From the NCBI RefSeq assembly GCF_027744825.2, contig NW_026527057.1:248001-312000 (forward strand): 64,000 nt of DNA, in the 5' to 3' direction. The position numbers and the translations under genes were made by a program. The DNA comes from Synchiropus splendidus. Its lineage: Eukaryota; Chordata; Actinopteri; Syngnathiformes; Callionymidae. Shown one piece after another: positions 11,287 through 23,294 of this stretch (its first letter is position 1; every line of letters begins with the position of its first letter). The notes beneath the pieces are model-generated. The model was not told where the DNA came from and made no database searches. It worked only from the letters and a program-made list of their open reading frames with translations.

Positions 11287-11987
11287 TGTCATAGTGTAGT
11301 TGTAAGGTGACTCAAGCGTAGATGGTTTTAAATTCGCAGATGACTCGAGACAAGCAAGGTTTCAGTTAATCAAGAAGTTTAATACACAAATAACAGACGA
11401 ACAAAAACAATGAACTGAGGGCGGTGACACCAGAGTGGAGCGCGGTGGACACAACACGAACGGTGGGGGAATAACCTACAAGAGAAAAAAGGCGTGAGTT
11501 ACACTGCACTGTGAAACGGGGACAACAGAAAACTATGCGCTCGGTAAATACACTCACGAGGCTGAATATAACAAAAGACGCTCGGCAGAGGCGAAAAACA
11601 AACACTCTAGGCGAGGAAAAACTAGCAGAAAAGCTCACAGAAAGAGCGAGTAAACAAACATTCGAGGAAACAAATGTGGAGCTGAGGAAAGGGTAAACAG
11701 ACAGTGGTATAGATGAAGAGAAACGAGAGAGACGCGGAGCAAGAACAAGGAAAGTTAAACCAGGGACAAGAGAATCAGAGTAGCAACGAGAGATCAGACC
11801 ACGTATCGGCAGCGGACCACCTAGCGACAACACAGTGGGCAGCAGGGTAGATATACATGGGAGGATCATCAGCGGAATGGGTCCCAGCTGTGTGTCGCCA
11901 TTAAGCTGAAGAAGGACAGATGAAGACGCGGAAGCGGGGAGACAGGAAGTAAAACAATGAAAGCACAAACGAACACGAAACCTAACA
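11287..11987 (-). repeat. Gypsy LTR (3' LTR of the minus-strand element)
   Basis: Starts TGTCATAGTGTAG and ends CGAAACCTAACA on plus. It pairs with 18579-19270. The last base triplet differs slightly (TAACA against TGACA in the other copy). Confidence 0.85.
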
Positions 11988-11989
11988 GT

Positions 11990-12135
11990 ACACCCCCTTC
12001 GAGGAGGGCCTCTAGGCACTTTTCCAGCCTTGTCTGGGTGGGTGCCGTGAAACTTGAGATTAAGTCTTGGTCGAGGATGAGGGAGCGGGAGATCCAGTAT
12101 TGCTCCTCAGGGCCGTATCCTTGCCAGTCAATCGG
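11990..12135 (-). pseudogene. Gypsy integrase C-terminus: chromodomain
   Basis: The minus strand reads IDWQGYGPEEQYWI followed by ILDQDLISSF, the core of the chromodomain that chromoviral integrases carry at the C-terminus and use to choose insertion sites. The LINE insertion at 12142 separates it from the integrase core at 15496-16473. It continues on the far side at about 15420-15470. Confidence 0.7.
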
Positions 12136-12141
12136 GTATCG

Positions 12142-15100
12142 CTTTGATGGCGGCGCCTTGTCAGGCAGCGGCTACTGAGGCTCCCGGTAACAAAGCCAAA
12201 TGTATGTATAATACAATGAAAATGAAACAATCAACGAACGAACGAACAAACAGTGGAAACGGCGCAATGCGTTTATTAGGATATGACCGGCAAACGATCA
12301 TTAATCTGAGGGATTTCAACGGCTTTTATCCCGTTAGGGCGGAGACACGGACGAACCTACACGACCTCGGTCTGTTCCACCGGTCGGATCCAAGGATCTA
12401 CAGCATAGCGAAGCCCCGCCAGTCAGATTCAGAGTCCTACAGCACAGCGAAGCCCCTCCCCAGCAGCAGGGATCATCATCACGGGGGACATCGGAGGCGG
12501 TGCGAGAGGAAGCAGAAGCGCGGTTGCCGCGGCGGAATTAAGGCTAAGCTAAATGCTAACCCGTTCCGCTCGCCGCTCCCGTCGGTCCTGCTCTCTAACG
12601 TGAGCTCGCGAGAAAACAAACTGGACTATTTGAAACTGGACTTGAACACCCGAAGGGAGACACGGAACTGTTGCGTGCTGATCCTCACGGAGACGTGGCT
12701 CAACTCTTCTGTCCCGGACACCGCCATTAGCCTGGAAGGGCTAACAGCGTTCAGGGCGGACAGGAACCACGTGCTCACAGGTAAAACCCGGGGAGGGGGT
12801 GTCTGCATCTACATCAACAACAACTGGTGTATCAACACAACTCCGGTCTCCAGTCACTGCTGTGTGGACATAGAGTTTCTGATTGTGAAATGTAGACCCT
12901 TCTACTTGCCACGTGAGTTCACCAGCGTCACAGTGGTGGCCCTGTACATCCCTCCAAGCGCTGACTGCAAACAGGCCCTGAGTGTCCTCCATCAAGCCAT
13001 CAGCGACGTGCAGTCCACACACCCAGAGAGTGTCTTCATTGTGGCAGGGGACTTTAACCAGGCCAATATGAAGACTGTGCTTCCAGCCTTTCACCAGCAT
13101 GTGGACTTCGCTACTCGTGGGGAGAACACCCTGGACCTGGTCTACACCAACATCAAGAAGGCGTACAGAGCTGTCCCTCGTCCTCACCTCGGCTCCTCAG
13201 ATCATCTCTCTGTGTTGCTGGTCCCTGCATACCAGCCCCTGCTCATGAGAGAGAAACCAGCAGTGAGGACAGTGAGAGTGTGGCCAGAGGGAGCCATGTC
13301 AGCCCTTCAGGACTGTTTCGAGCGTACTGACTGGAGCATGTTAAAGGATGCTGCTACGGACTGCAATCAGCAAACAGACGTGGGGGAGTATGCGTCAGTG
13401 GTGACTGGCTACATCCAGTGGTGCATGGAGATGGTCACAGTCAACAAGACCATCGTCACTCGGGCCAATCAGAAGCCTTGGATTACGAAAGAGGTGCGTG
13501 ATAGACTGAGGGAGCGAAATGCTGCGTTCAAATCTGGAGATGGAGCGGCACTCAGATCAGCGAGGGCGAATCTGAACCGTGAAATCCGGGCATCGAAGCG
13601 CGCCCACAGTCGGAAGGTCCAAGGCTTCTTTCAGAATGCCAGCAACACCAGACAACTGTGGCAGGGCATCCAGACGGTCACAGGCTATAAAGCCTCTCCC
13701 CCTCCCTGCCGTGACGACATCAGCTTCCTCAATGAGCTGAATAACTTCTTTGGAAGGTTTGAAGCTCTCAATACCAACCCTGCGAGGAAAGCTGCCCCCC
13801 ACTCTGACGAACAGACGCTCAGACTGGACACCGCTACGGTGCAGAGAACTCTGAGGAAGGTGAACGCAAGTAAAGCTGCAGGCCCTGACAACATTCCTGG
13901 ACGACTGATTAAGGAATGTGCTGACCAGCTGTCCCAAGTGCTCACGGACATCTTCAACACCTCTCTGACCCAGGCGGTCGTCCCTCCATGTTTCAAGTCG
14001 GCCATAATTATTCCTGTGCCCAAGAAACCGACCACCACGTGTCTGAACGACTTTCGCCCCGTTGCACTAACATCCACCATCATGAAGTGCTTCAAGAGGG
14101 TGGTTGAGGACCACATCATCTCCATACTCCCCGCATCATTCGACCCGTTCCAGTTTGCGTACCAGCCGAACCGCTCCACTGAGGACGCCATCTCCACTGC
14201 TCTCCACCTGAGCCTGGAGCACCTAGAGAAGAAGAACACTCTGGTTCGGATGCTGTTCCTGGACTTCAGCTCAGCTTTTAATACCATCATCCCACAGGAC
14301 CTGGTACATAAATTGGAGCAACTAGGAGTGGAGACCTCCATGTGCAACTGGCTGCTGGACTTTCTCACCAACAGAACCCAGTCTGTCCGAGTAGGAGGTA
14401 ACACGTCAAGTGTTATCTCCCAGAACATCGGCTCCCCTCAGGGATGTGTCCTCAGCCCACTGCTGTTCACTCTGCTGACCCACGACTGTCGCCCCAAGTA
14501 TAGCAGCAACCACATCCTGAAGTACGCGGACGACACAATGGTTGTGGGTCTCATCCAGGACAATGATGAACTGGCCTACAGGGAGGAGGTGCAACATCTG
14601 GTGGACTGGTGTGAGACGAACAATCTGGCCCTGAATCTCGACAAGACGAAGGAGATTGTCGTGGACTTCGGGAGATCAAGACACAGCCATGCCCCTCTTT
14701 ACATCAACGACAGGGCTGTGGAAGTGGTGAGTACAACCAAATACCTGGGTGTGCACATCACAGACGATCTTAGCTGGTCACTCCACACCTCCTCCCTGGC
14801 AAAGAAGGCACAGCAGCGTCTGCACTTCCTGAGGCGGATGAGAAGAGCTTCCCTGCCCCCCCCCCATCCTGACCACCTTCTACAGAGGGACAATCTAGAG
14901 CCTGCTGACCAGCTGCATCTCCGTCTGGTCTGGGAGCTGCAGTGCATCAGACTGGAAGTCTCTGCAGAGGGTGGTGAGGACAGCGGAGAAAATCACCAGG
15001 ACCCTGCTCCCTGCCATCAAGGATATAGCAGATGTTCGCTGCTTATCCAGGGCACAAAAGATCATCGCGGACTCTACTCATCCAAACTATGCACTGTTCT

Positions 15101-15413
15101 CCCTCCTGCCATCTGGCAGACGGTTCCGCAGCATCCGATGCAGAACCACCAGATTCAGGAACAGTTTTGTTCCTGGTGCTGTCAGGTTGCTGAACATTGG
15201 ACAATAGCTGCAATACTGTTTATTCGTTCAATTGTACATCCTCTGGACTGGCACTTATCTGTTATTATTTTATTATTATTTATCTATCTATTTATTTTTG
15301 GACATTTCGTTTTGTTTTTGGAAACTGGAGGCCTCGGACCGAAATTTCGTTGCCATCATATAGTAATATGTTTTGTGCAATGACAATAAAGAAAGTCTAA
15401 GTCTAAGTCTAAG
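12142..15413 (+). mobile_element. L2/CR1-type LINE, nested in the Gypsy
   Basis: Flanked by GTATCG at 12136-12141 and 15414-15419, a 6-bp target duplication that fixes both ends. The 3' end has CAATGACAATAAAG followed by TCTAAG repeats instead of poly(A), as in the L2/CR1 group. The second LINE in the window carries the same kind of TCTAAG tail, so the two are related. The element lies opposite in orientation to its host Gypsy. Confidence 0.85.
12147..15207 (+). pseudogene. LINE ORF2: APE endonuclease and reverse transcriptase, one frameshift
   Basis: The first ATG after the target duplication is at 12147. The endonuclease part has LILTETWLNSS, GGGVCIYINNNW, IVAGDFNQANM and LGSSDHLSVLL. The RT part has FRPVALTSTIMKCFKR, LFLDFSSAFNTI, SPQGCVLSPLLF and the catalytic YADD (near 14523). 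After a run of ten C at 14855-14864 the frame shifts. The normal C-terminus continues in another frame at about 14870-15207 (VRTAEKITRTLLPAI, then FRNSFVPGAVRLLN), ending at TAG 15205-15207. So the endonuclease and RT are readable but the protein end is lost. The product would nick the target and copy the LINE RNA in place. Confidence 0.85.
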
Positions 15414-15495
15414 GTATCGGAAGCCTATTTTGTTGACCATAAAGGCAGGATGATTGTCGATGAGGATGGGGGCAGGAGGTTCTTGGGCGGCTGGA

Positions 15496-16473
15496 CTATG
15501 TGGAGAAGATCTGACCGGCTTGAGCAGGGAGACGTGGAGCGTAGGGTGGATCTGAGTCTGGAAGTTTGAGCCGGACTGCGGAGTTGTTGATCCTTGTCTC
15601 CACCTTGACAGGACTGATGTATCTGTTTCTTTGACTCACCAGGAACCTGAAGATCTCAGGTAGACAGCCAGACCATGTCACCAGGTTGATAGTTTGGAGC
15701 GGGAATCCTGCTCCGGTCCGCGAAAGTCTTGGTTTGTTCAGTGGAGCGAAGGAGTGCAGCTCGGGTTCGAGACCAGGTCTCACGGCAACGTTACAGGTGT
15801 TGGTTAATCGATGGAACCGCAGTCTCAGCTTCCTGGGAGGGAAACAAAGGAGGCTGGTATCCGTAAGCAACCATGAAGGACGACATACCGGTGGAGGCAG
15901 AAACAAGGGTGTTTTGGGAGTACTCCACCCATGGGAGTTGAGAGGACCAGGAGGAAGGGTCATTTGAAGTGACGCATCTGAGTGTCGACTCCAGGTCCTG
16001 GTTAGTCCGTTCCGTCTGCCCATTAGATTGTGGGTGGTATCCGGAAGTTAAGCTCGAGGTGGCTCCCAGGGCTTTTAGGAAAGCCTGCCAGACCTGCGAA
16101 GCAAATTGAGGTCCTCTGTCTGAGACCACATCCATAGGAATGCCATGGAGGCGGAAAACATGTTTGACCATGAGATTGGCGGTTTCCAGGGCAGACGGGA
16201 GCTTCGTAAGGGAAACAAAGTGTGCCATCTTAGAAAATCTATCCACAATGGTCATAACCGTGCAGACGGGGGCAAGCGCTTGACAAAATCGACGGCAATG
16301 TGTGACCAAGGTCGGCCAGGAAGAGGCAGAGGCAGAGGTTGTAAGAGACCAGCTGGAGGACGATGTGAGGATTTGGAACGATCCAACGATACAGGTCTCA
16401 GCAACAATGGTCTCCATTTTCTCTTGGGAGAGAGGATTCTCATGGAGTCAGGACAAAGCATCGGGTTTAGCAT
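15496..16473 (-). pseudogene. Gypsy integrase, frameshifted
   Basis: The three catalytic acidic residues are visible: [13 protein letters not shown], then [11 protein letters not shown], then [12 protein letters not shown]. The N-terminal end near 16300 reads [19 protein letters not shown] in a different frame, and the C-terminal part after about 15790 shifts again. The chromodomain lies beyond the LINE at 11990-12135. It belongs to the same polyprotein as the ORF at 16448-18262. Confidence 0.8.
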
Positions 16474-18262
16474 TCTGGCTGCCTGGGCGGTAGGTTATGG
16501 AAAACCTAAATCTTCCCAGAAAAAGAGCCCAACGAGCCTGACGAGAGTCGAGCCGTCTGGCGGACTGGAGGTACAGAAGGTTTTTATGGTCTGTGAATAC
16601 CAAAAAAGGGGTTTGAGCCCCCTCTAACCAGTGCCTCCACTCCTGTAGTGCAGCCACAACGGCCAAGAGCTCAGGGTTGCCAATATCATAATTTCTTTCC
16701 GCACTTGACAATCCTCGGGAAAAGAAAGCACATGGGTGTACCTTTTGGTCAGACGGATCCCTTTGTGACAGGATAGCGCCGATTCCTGAATCTGAAGCGT
16801 CTACCTCCAGGATAAACTGCCGGGAAGGGTAAGAATGACGCAGGATCGGAGCAAAGGAAAACAGAGTCCGGAGCTTGTTGAAAGACTCCTCAGCCTCAGG
16901 AGTCCAGACGAAAATCCTCTCAGTGGAGGTGAGCGCCGTCAGTAGAGCAGCAACCTTGCTGTAATCTCGGATGATGCATCTGTAAAAGTTAGCGAAGCCC
17001 AAGAACTGTTGGAGTTGCTTACGGTTGTTCGGTGTCTTCCAGATTACCACAGCTTCGATTTTTGCAGGATCAGGAAGAAGGCGTCCCTCTCCCAATATGA
17101 ATCCCAGGAAGCTGACCTGTTTCATGTGAAACTCAGACTTCTCGGCTTTGCAATAGAGTCTATTTTCCAGAAGTCTTTGTAGGACCAGCCGCACATGCTC
17201 CTTGTGTTCCTCCTCCACCCTTGAGAAGATCAGTATGTCGTCCAAGTAGACGTATAGAAAATGATTAATCATATCTCTGAGGATGTCATTTACAAGTGCT
17301 TGGAATACGGCAGGAGCGTTAATTAAACCGAATGGCATGACACAATATTCGAAATGACCCAGAGGCATCTTAAAAGCGGTCTTCCACTCGTCTCCCTCTC
17401 TGATGCGAACTAGATGATAAGCATTGTGTAAGTCAAGTTTCGAAAAAATAGTTGCCTGGTTTAGGGGCTCTAAAGCAGGGTCGATGAGCGGAAGTGGGTA
17501 TTTATTTTTAACATGGATCTGGTTCAAGCCGCGATAGTCAATGCATGGACGAAGAGAGTTGTCCTTTTTGCTGACAAAGAAAAACCCCGCACCCAGAGGG
17601 GAGGAGGAAGGGCGAATCAAACCAGCTGCTAGGGACTCATTTATATATCTTTCCATTGACTCTCTCTCTGGGCAGACATTATATAGTCTACTCGAGGGAA
17701 AAGGAGCCACAGGAATTAGATCGATGGCGCAATCATAAGGGCGGTGAGGGGGAAAAGATAGAGCTTGGTCCTTATTAAATACCTCCCCAAGATCGTGGTA
17801 AGAGGTAGGAACCTTTGAGAGATCCGGAGGTGAGGGTGGGGAGGAAGGGGTGGTCTGAAGGGAACCAGGAGCAGACCTAAGGCAATGAGCATGACAGTGG
17901 GTGCTCCAGCCAGCAATCTTGGACCGTGTCCAGTCTATCTGCAGATTGTGTGTGGAGAGCCAGGGAAAACCGAGAACGAGTGGAGAAGAAGAAGCAGGGA
18001 GAACCAGAAACGAGATCACCTCAGAGTGGTTTCCAGACAGTGTGAGGGTCAGGAGGGAGGTGCGGTGGGTGACTCGTGGGAGCAGACTGCCGTCAATTGC
18101 CGAAAGAGAGCGAGGGGAGTCCAACCTGACAAGAGGAACGGATAATGAGTCAGCAAAAGAGGCGTCGATAAAGTTATCGTGAGCACCTGAATCTATGAAC
18201 ACCTCGACCGGAGAGTTCTTCTCTCCCTTGCGCAGGGAGGCAGAAAAAATTATTCTTCCCAC
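16448..18262 (-). pseudogene. Gypsy pol: protease, RT, RNase H
   Basis: An open frame of about 600 codons. The protease active site reads [13 protein letters not shown] near the start. The RT has [16 protein letters not shown], then [15 protein letters not shown] and the catalytic VYLDDILIF. RNase H has [14 protein letters not shown] and [10 protein letters not shown]. It ends [10 protein letters not shown], where the integrase normally follows, now in another frame. The frame has no internal stop, but it has no gag upstream to express it, so the copy is called a pseudogene. Confidence 0.85.
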
Positions 18263-18317
18263 TCTAATAGGTGTTTTACTGACCTTATTTTGGGAGACGA
18301 GTGGAAGACGGCAGCCT

Positions 18318-18548
18318 CTAGGACGGACCGGTCAGCTCTCGAACATTGAATAGTTGTTGTACTGGGGCAGGAGCAGAAGCAGCGACTGGAGCAGGTAAGG
18401 TTGAGTCTGCTCCAGTAGGAGGAGGCGAAGATCGCTCACAATGGGCTGAAATACTCTGCAGCTGCTCCAGGAAACCATGAGTCACTCTCTCTAAATTAGA
18501 GATTCTAGTGCACTGGGAGCCTACAGCCTTCTGCAAATTCAAAACCAT
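18318..18548 (-). pseudogene. Gypsy gag N-terminus remnant
   Basis: It starts at the ATG just inside the 5' LTR and reads MVLNLQKAVGSQC, then a short helical and proline-rich stretch, ending within 80 codons. Chromoviral gag is usually several hundred residues, so most of gag including any zinc knuckle is deleted between here and the protease at 18262. Confidence 0.6.
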
Positions 18549-18578
18549 TGCTGAGTCAGTTCAGTGGCTAGACGGTTC

Positions 18579-19270
18579 TGTCATAGTGTAGTTGTAAGGT
18601 GACTCAATTCATATGGTTTTAAATTCACAGATGACTTGAGACAAGCAAGGTTTCTGTTAATCAAGAAGTTTAATACAAAAATGATACACGAACAAAAACA
18701 ATGAACTGAGGGCGGCGACACCAAAGTGGAGCACGGTGGACACAACACCAACGGTGGGGGAATAACCTACAACAGAAAACAGGCGTGAGTTACACTGCGC
18801 TGTAAAACGGGGACAACAGAAAACTATGCGCTCGGTAAATACACTCACGAGGCTGAATATAACAAAGGACGCTTGGCAGAAGCGAAAAACAAACACTCTA
18901 GGCAAGGAAAAACTAGCAGAAAAGCTCACAGAAAGAGTAAACACTCGAAGAAGCAAATGCGGAGCTGAGGAAAGAGCAAACAGACAGCGGTATAGATGAA
19001 GAGAAACAAGAGAGACGCGGAGCAAGAACAAGGAAAGACAAACCAGGGACAAGAGAATCAGAGTAGCAACGAGAGATCATACCACGTATCAGCAGCAGAC
19101 CATCTAGCGACAACACAGTGGGCAGAAGGGTAGATATCCAGGGGAGGATCATCGGCGGAATGGGTCCCAGCTGTGTGTCACCATTAAGCTGGAGCAGGAC
19201 AGACGAAGACACGGAAGCAGGGAGACAGGAAGTAAAACAATAAAAGCACAAACGAACACGAAACCTGACA
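18579..19270 (-). repeat. Gypsy LTR (5' LTR of the minus-strand element)
   Basis: Starts TGTCATAGTGTAG and ends CGAAACCTGACA on plus. It is the promoter LTR for the minus-strand internal domain. The internal sequence beside it does not show a clear tRNA primer site. Chromoviruses often self-prime, which could explain that. Confidence 0.85.
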
Positions 19271-19275
19271 TTTTT

Positions 19276-21475
19276 GTTACTTTAGCACAGAGATTAAAAA
19301 CATGGAAAAGCATTGTTTTCTTTGTCTCAGAGGATGCATTATTCACGTGTCAGCATTATGTGCTAAATAAGTGTATTATAGATACTGTCATACAAATTCA
19401 ATCAGTGTTTAACTGATTTTAACACTGGATGTCAAGGGGGACGTGAACTTGCTGCTTTAAATAGCAGCTTCTCGCTTATCATGACAGGTAAACATACTTG
19501 GGGTCTCAAGGACACTGTCTCAAGGTGTTGCAATGACTGAAAGGGGTCCCAGGACTTAAACCCAAAATAGCACTTAATAAGTGCTGGTGGACAGAGAGAT
19601 GGCAGGATGTACACTGACGATCAACTCCTTCATAGGGTTCATAAAGTTAAGGGGTGTGGTGTCCAAGACCTGGACCATCATCTTCCTTGCCAAGACTGTC
19701 TTGGGTGGATGTTGGCAGGGAAGATGAACGTTTGAGCTGATGCACGGGAGAGAGTCGCCGAGGCTCTTGGAACTCCAGATCTCCGGCGAGTGTTTCTTTG
19801 GGTCTCCCATGTGCACATGAAAAACAACACCTGATTCAAGGTCCAGCTGGGAGATATGGAAGCCCGGACCATTGACCAGCACAGACCGGTGAGCCAGGGG
19901 TAGTTACTGCAGTTGCCCGGCTCCCTCTCTCGCTGCTCCCTCCTTCAACTTGTGGTTCATAAGATATATAGAAAATATCTTGTTTTTCTCTTTCTGTGTC
20001 CTCGGTTGTTGCTTGTGTTAACATCTTGAATACTAAGCGTATGGTCGGCCACGTATTTTTTATATTAAATGATTTACTGAAAGATTTGTCAAGCAAAATA
20101 TGCAGTCGTTAATTAAAAACAGAATTTTTGCTGAATGTGGGATTTGAACATTAACAATAAAATCACTTATGGAGGCAGCAACTAGTTCCCAGGATGTAGA
20201 CACGCTGTGTTTAATGAACAATGGTCACACGTGGTGACTTAGCTAATTTATTGGTGAAGCGCTTTGTGGGTGTGAGCTGCATTTTTTGAATAAAGTTATA
20301 GTGTAATTGGTGGTTTGGATTGTTAGATGTTGTTTTTACATTGGCTCACACAGTACCCCAATTTATCTCTTTGTTGTTAATCTAGCTAGGTCTCGACACC
20401 ATGCAGCACCACTGAGTGACCCCACTCCTCGGGTGAGCTATGATGGTTATATGGTTTATGGTTTATATGGTTTATAGAGAGTATTTGTTCGGAGGGGTTT
20501 GGTCCATGGTATGCCACATGCACACATTGTGGGAAGTTGGGGTGTCCAGAATCGCTCTGTCGACGCTCCGACGTCATCACTACCAAATCTTGAGAGAGAG
20601 CCCTGAGAACAGGGGTGGGATCCAGGCGCCCCGCAGTTGCTTCTGAACCACTGCGCCAGTGTGACTTCCGCCTGGAAGTGCATTGGAAAGCAATTGCAAA
20701 ATTCCCATGGAATGTCAGCTTGAGTTCTAGTTTAAATGACAGTTTGAAGTTTGAAATACAATTTGACCTCTGCCATTTGCTTAGAAACACATTAAAAAGG
20801 TGAGACATTTCAAGTTGCGCTGCTGCCTGAAGCTGCTGTTTCATTGGATCATTGCAGAGTATTAATCAGCAATTCAAACCATTTGTTAGAAAAAGAAACT
20901 ACAATAATGAACTTCATTTGCTTGAGGTTTTCCATAGCATGTTGGTTTTACACCAGGCAGGTGTGCAGCGTGTGCGTATTGACTAGCTATATAAGGAACT
21001 GACCAAACCTGGGTTATTTTGATTACACGTGATGGAGAAGGTCACTATTGGTGATGCTGTGTCCAGATGCAGGTCTGGACACAGGAGACTGCTGAAAGAC
21101 TGAAGATGGCAAGGTAAAACATGGACTATGGAATACCATGTTGCACATTTACTGAGTAGAAGTGCATAAATGTGCAACAGATAATTCTAGACATGTACAA
21201 GAAGTTGTGAATCATGTTTGGTCATAAAGTAGTCGACGTACATGAAAGAGAATGGAATACAGCTGTTACAATAATTTAGACTCTTCCACAAAGTAAAGAT
21301 GAAGAACACCCTTAGAGCTGGACACATGTTCATCTTCATGTGTTTCTGCACTGACAATAATTTGGCCTCTGGGGTTTTGGCACATATCAGAGATGCACGT
21401 TGTCATTTAGGTGAAGTACATTCAATAGCGGACAATATCAGTGTATAGTGTGCTTTGGATGACACGTTCTCCATA
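19276..21475. other. Long gap, no gene recognised
   Basis: A minus-strand frame at 19574-19882 (102 codons) reads HISQLDLESGVVFHVHMG and is the only stretch that looks slightly protein-like. I cannot place it. A short tandem run of ATGGTTTAT-type repeats is near 20440-20480. The rest is AT-rich and unrecognised. Confidence 0.4.
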
Positions 21476-21597
21476 GTGCCCCCAGGTCCCAGTGTCATGG
21501 AGCTGACTCCTCAGTCACCTGAAGAGACCTCAGCTCATGAAGGTCCTCCTGACCTCACTCAGGTCCCCTCCACTTCCACCTCATCAAAATAGAAACG
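21476..21597 (+). pseudogene. Coding-like patch, unknown
   Basis: After an acceptor-like TTCTCCATAG the plus strand reads SVMELTPQSPEETSAHEGPP followed by a Ser/Thr-rich tail and TAG. It resembles the C-terminal end of an unknown protein. It directly precedes the repeat shared with 10118-10670. Confidence 0.25.
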
Positions 21598-21599
21598 TA

Positions 21600-22180
21600 G
21601 AGTTACTGTTTGAATCAGAGTTATAGGGGATGACACACTGTAATTCTGAACAACATTCATGTTACAGAGTCCACACATGATGCCACCTTTCTGCTGCGGG
21701 ACTTCACACGCAGTCTCCTTGGTCTCTTGGCTTTATATAAAGAAATGCAAGGTCCAAAAAAGCTAGGAAACCTGATGACCACCTACAAACGGGCAAAGGA
21801 CAGGTCGAAACGAGAGGAAAGAGGAAATGACAGGCAATAAAGTCAAACAGAAAACTTCTGTCACCAACCTCCACTTGTTCTCTTGTTAGTCTGAAATGGC
21901 TCTTGAAGTCTGACGGACTGAATAAGGAGACTACGTCCTCCTCAAAAGAAATTACTTTATCAACTGACCTGGGAAAATTATGGAGAGTCCGTTACAACCT
22001 ACGGATTGTTTCATGTCGACAAATATATATATAAACAGTGTTATTTTTAGAATGAAGGAAATGAACGTGGCGGAATATAACGGACACTCGTATATTTATT
22101 GTGCTTTTCAAAATGTTCGGGTAATTTGACTTGTTGCTGGCAGTTTCTTGCCTTTTCTTGATTCGACAAAACTACTTACC
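21600..22180. repeat. Dispersed segment, copy 2 (paralogue of 10118-10670)
   Basis: It is in the same orientation as copy 1 and aligned by the blocks listed there. It ends in CTACTTACCTT, which on minus reads AAGGTAAGTAG, a good splice donor. Copy 1 has the same donor at about 10660. A minus-strand exon end is therefore conserved in both copies. Confidence 0.6.
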
Positions 22181-22690
22181 TTCTCTGAGCGCATTCTGAT
22201 AAAGAAGTGTTCCCCCGCCTCCAATTCATCAGCCAATAAATCGAAAAAAAGTGATTTTCTCCATCGCGTTCTTCGTACCAAGTACAATCCGACTACAACA
22301 ATCCGAGATTTCCCGATGTATCCGCCCCCTTCGTCATCATCTGGGAAGCACCCCGCGCAGCCGCCGCCTGGTCTCACAAGCCCATTGGTGCTGCTGCTGC
22401 CTGGCTGTTCCTGAAAAAGCGTTTCGACACAGTGACACACTGTGCTGATACTGTGTTGATACTGTGTCACTGAATAGTGACATCTGCTGGACATTAAGAA
22501 TCCCTGCAAGCAACCGAGTTCTACATTTACACTGATTTGATGACCTACTATATATATTAATATCAAATAATTCTTTGCATTCATTATTATTCCATATTTT
22601 TAAATAATGTGAAAATGTGCCATCATGTGAAAAATCCAACGTTTTTAAATTTCCTAAATTAAATGATACCTTGTAAAATCATTTGAATTA
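22181..22690 (-). repeat. Repeat copy 2, with a minus-strand exon-like stretch
   Basis: The left part (about 22190-22400) on minus reads YLVRRTRWRKSLFFDLLADE then GEHFFIRMRSEK before the donor at 22180. This is reminiscent of the N-terminal exon of PIF/Harbinger-like transposases, but I cannot confirm it. The right part (22400-22690) is the inverted partner of 600-860. Confidence 0.35.
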
Positions 22691-22904
22691 GAATGGAACA
22701 AGACAAGTCGGAAATCTGAGACAAACACACAGATCGAAATAACTACATTATTCTCCAACAGGAGATCAAAATGGTCCTACACGGACCAGACAGCTTGCGT
22801 TTCCCTTGGAGCTGCCCCCTAGATGCACAAAGACATTCACAAAGAACTGTGAGATTCAACTGTTTCACCAGTTACATCCTGTTGACAGGTGCACTTCCTT
22901 AGAA

Positions 22905-23260
22905 AATGATGGTTACTCTATTCTATGAATATGTGCGTAGCCCTCTAACGGCCTTCGCTATTGGTTAATCCACATCGAGGCACTGGCCTCGGCCTGAGAC
23001 TTTGATTGATTGGCTCTCCGCCCAGGAAGGCACCACCCACTATGTATAACTCTCCCCTGCGCCCGCCGTTCTGCTCCCTTTGGAACTCAGCGGAAACAGG
23101 CCTGCTGGGCAGCCAGTTAGAGTGCTACGCACATATTCATAGAACCTGGGTTACGTGAGTAACCATCATTTCTATTTCATATGTGCTCCGCCCTCTAACG
23201 GCCTTCGCTATTGGTTAAAAACCCCGGTGAAGGCTGTAGGGATTAGTTCACTCCCAGCAT
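22905..23260. repeat. DIRS-type terminal repeat region
   Basis: AATGATGGTTACTC...CTATGAATATGTGCGTAG at about 22905-22940 is inverted at about 23126-23170. The block GCCCTCTAACGGCCTTCGCT occurs twice as a direct repeat, near 22940 and 23190. Mixed inverted and internal complementary repeats are characteristic of DIRS elements, and the neighbouring ORF encodes a DIRS-like recombinase. Confidence 0.55.
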
Positions 23261-23294
23261 GGCTTTACAGAAGACCAGAGAGAAAAGAACCAAA

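Larger units (their letters stand above)
11287..19270 (-). mobile_element. Chromoviral Gypsy retrotransposon with nested LINE
   Basis: Two similar LTRs in the same orientation (11287-11987 and 18579-19270) bound a minus-strand internal domain. The flanks give a 5-bp TTTTT duplication (11282-11286 and 19271-19275). It is a low-complexity duplication but of the expected length. The LTRs differ at several percent of positions by eye, so the insertion is not recent. Gag is mostly deleted, pol is largely readable, and the integrase is frameshifted. A LINE sits between the chromodomain and the rest of the integrase. Confidence 0.85.

Noticed and set aside
11366..12019. Minus-strand ORF of 217 codons in the Gypsy LTR
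   Set aside because: It lies inside a non-coding LTR. The paired LTR has frame-breaking differences over the same stretch.
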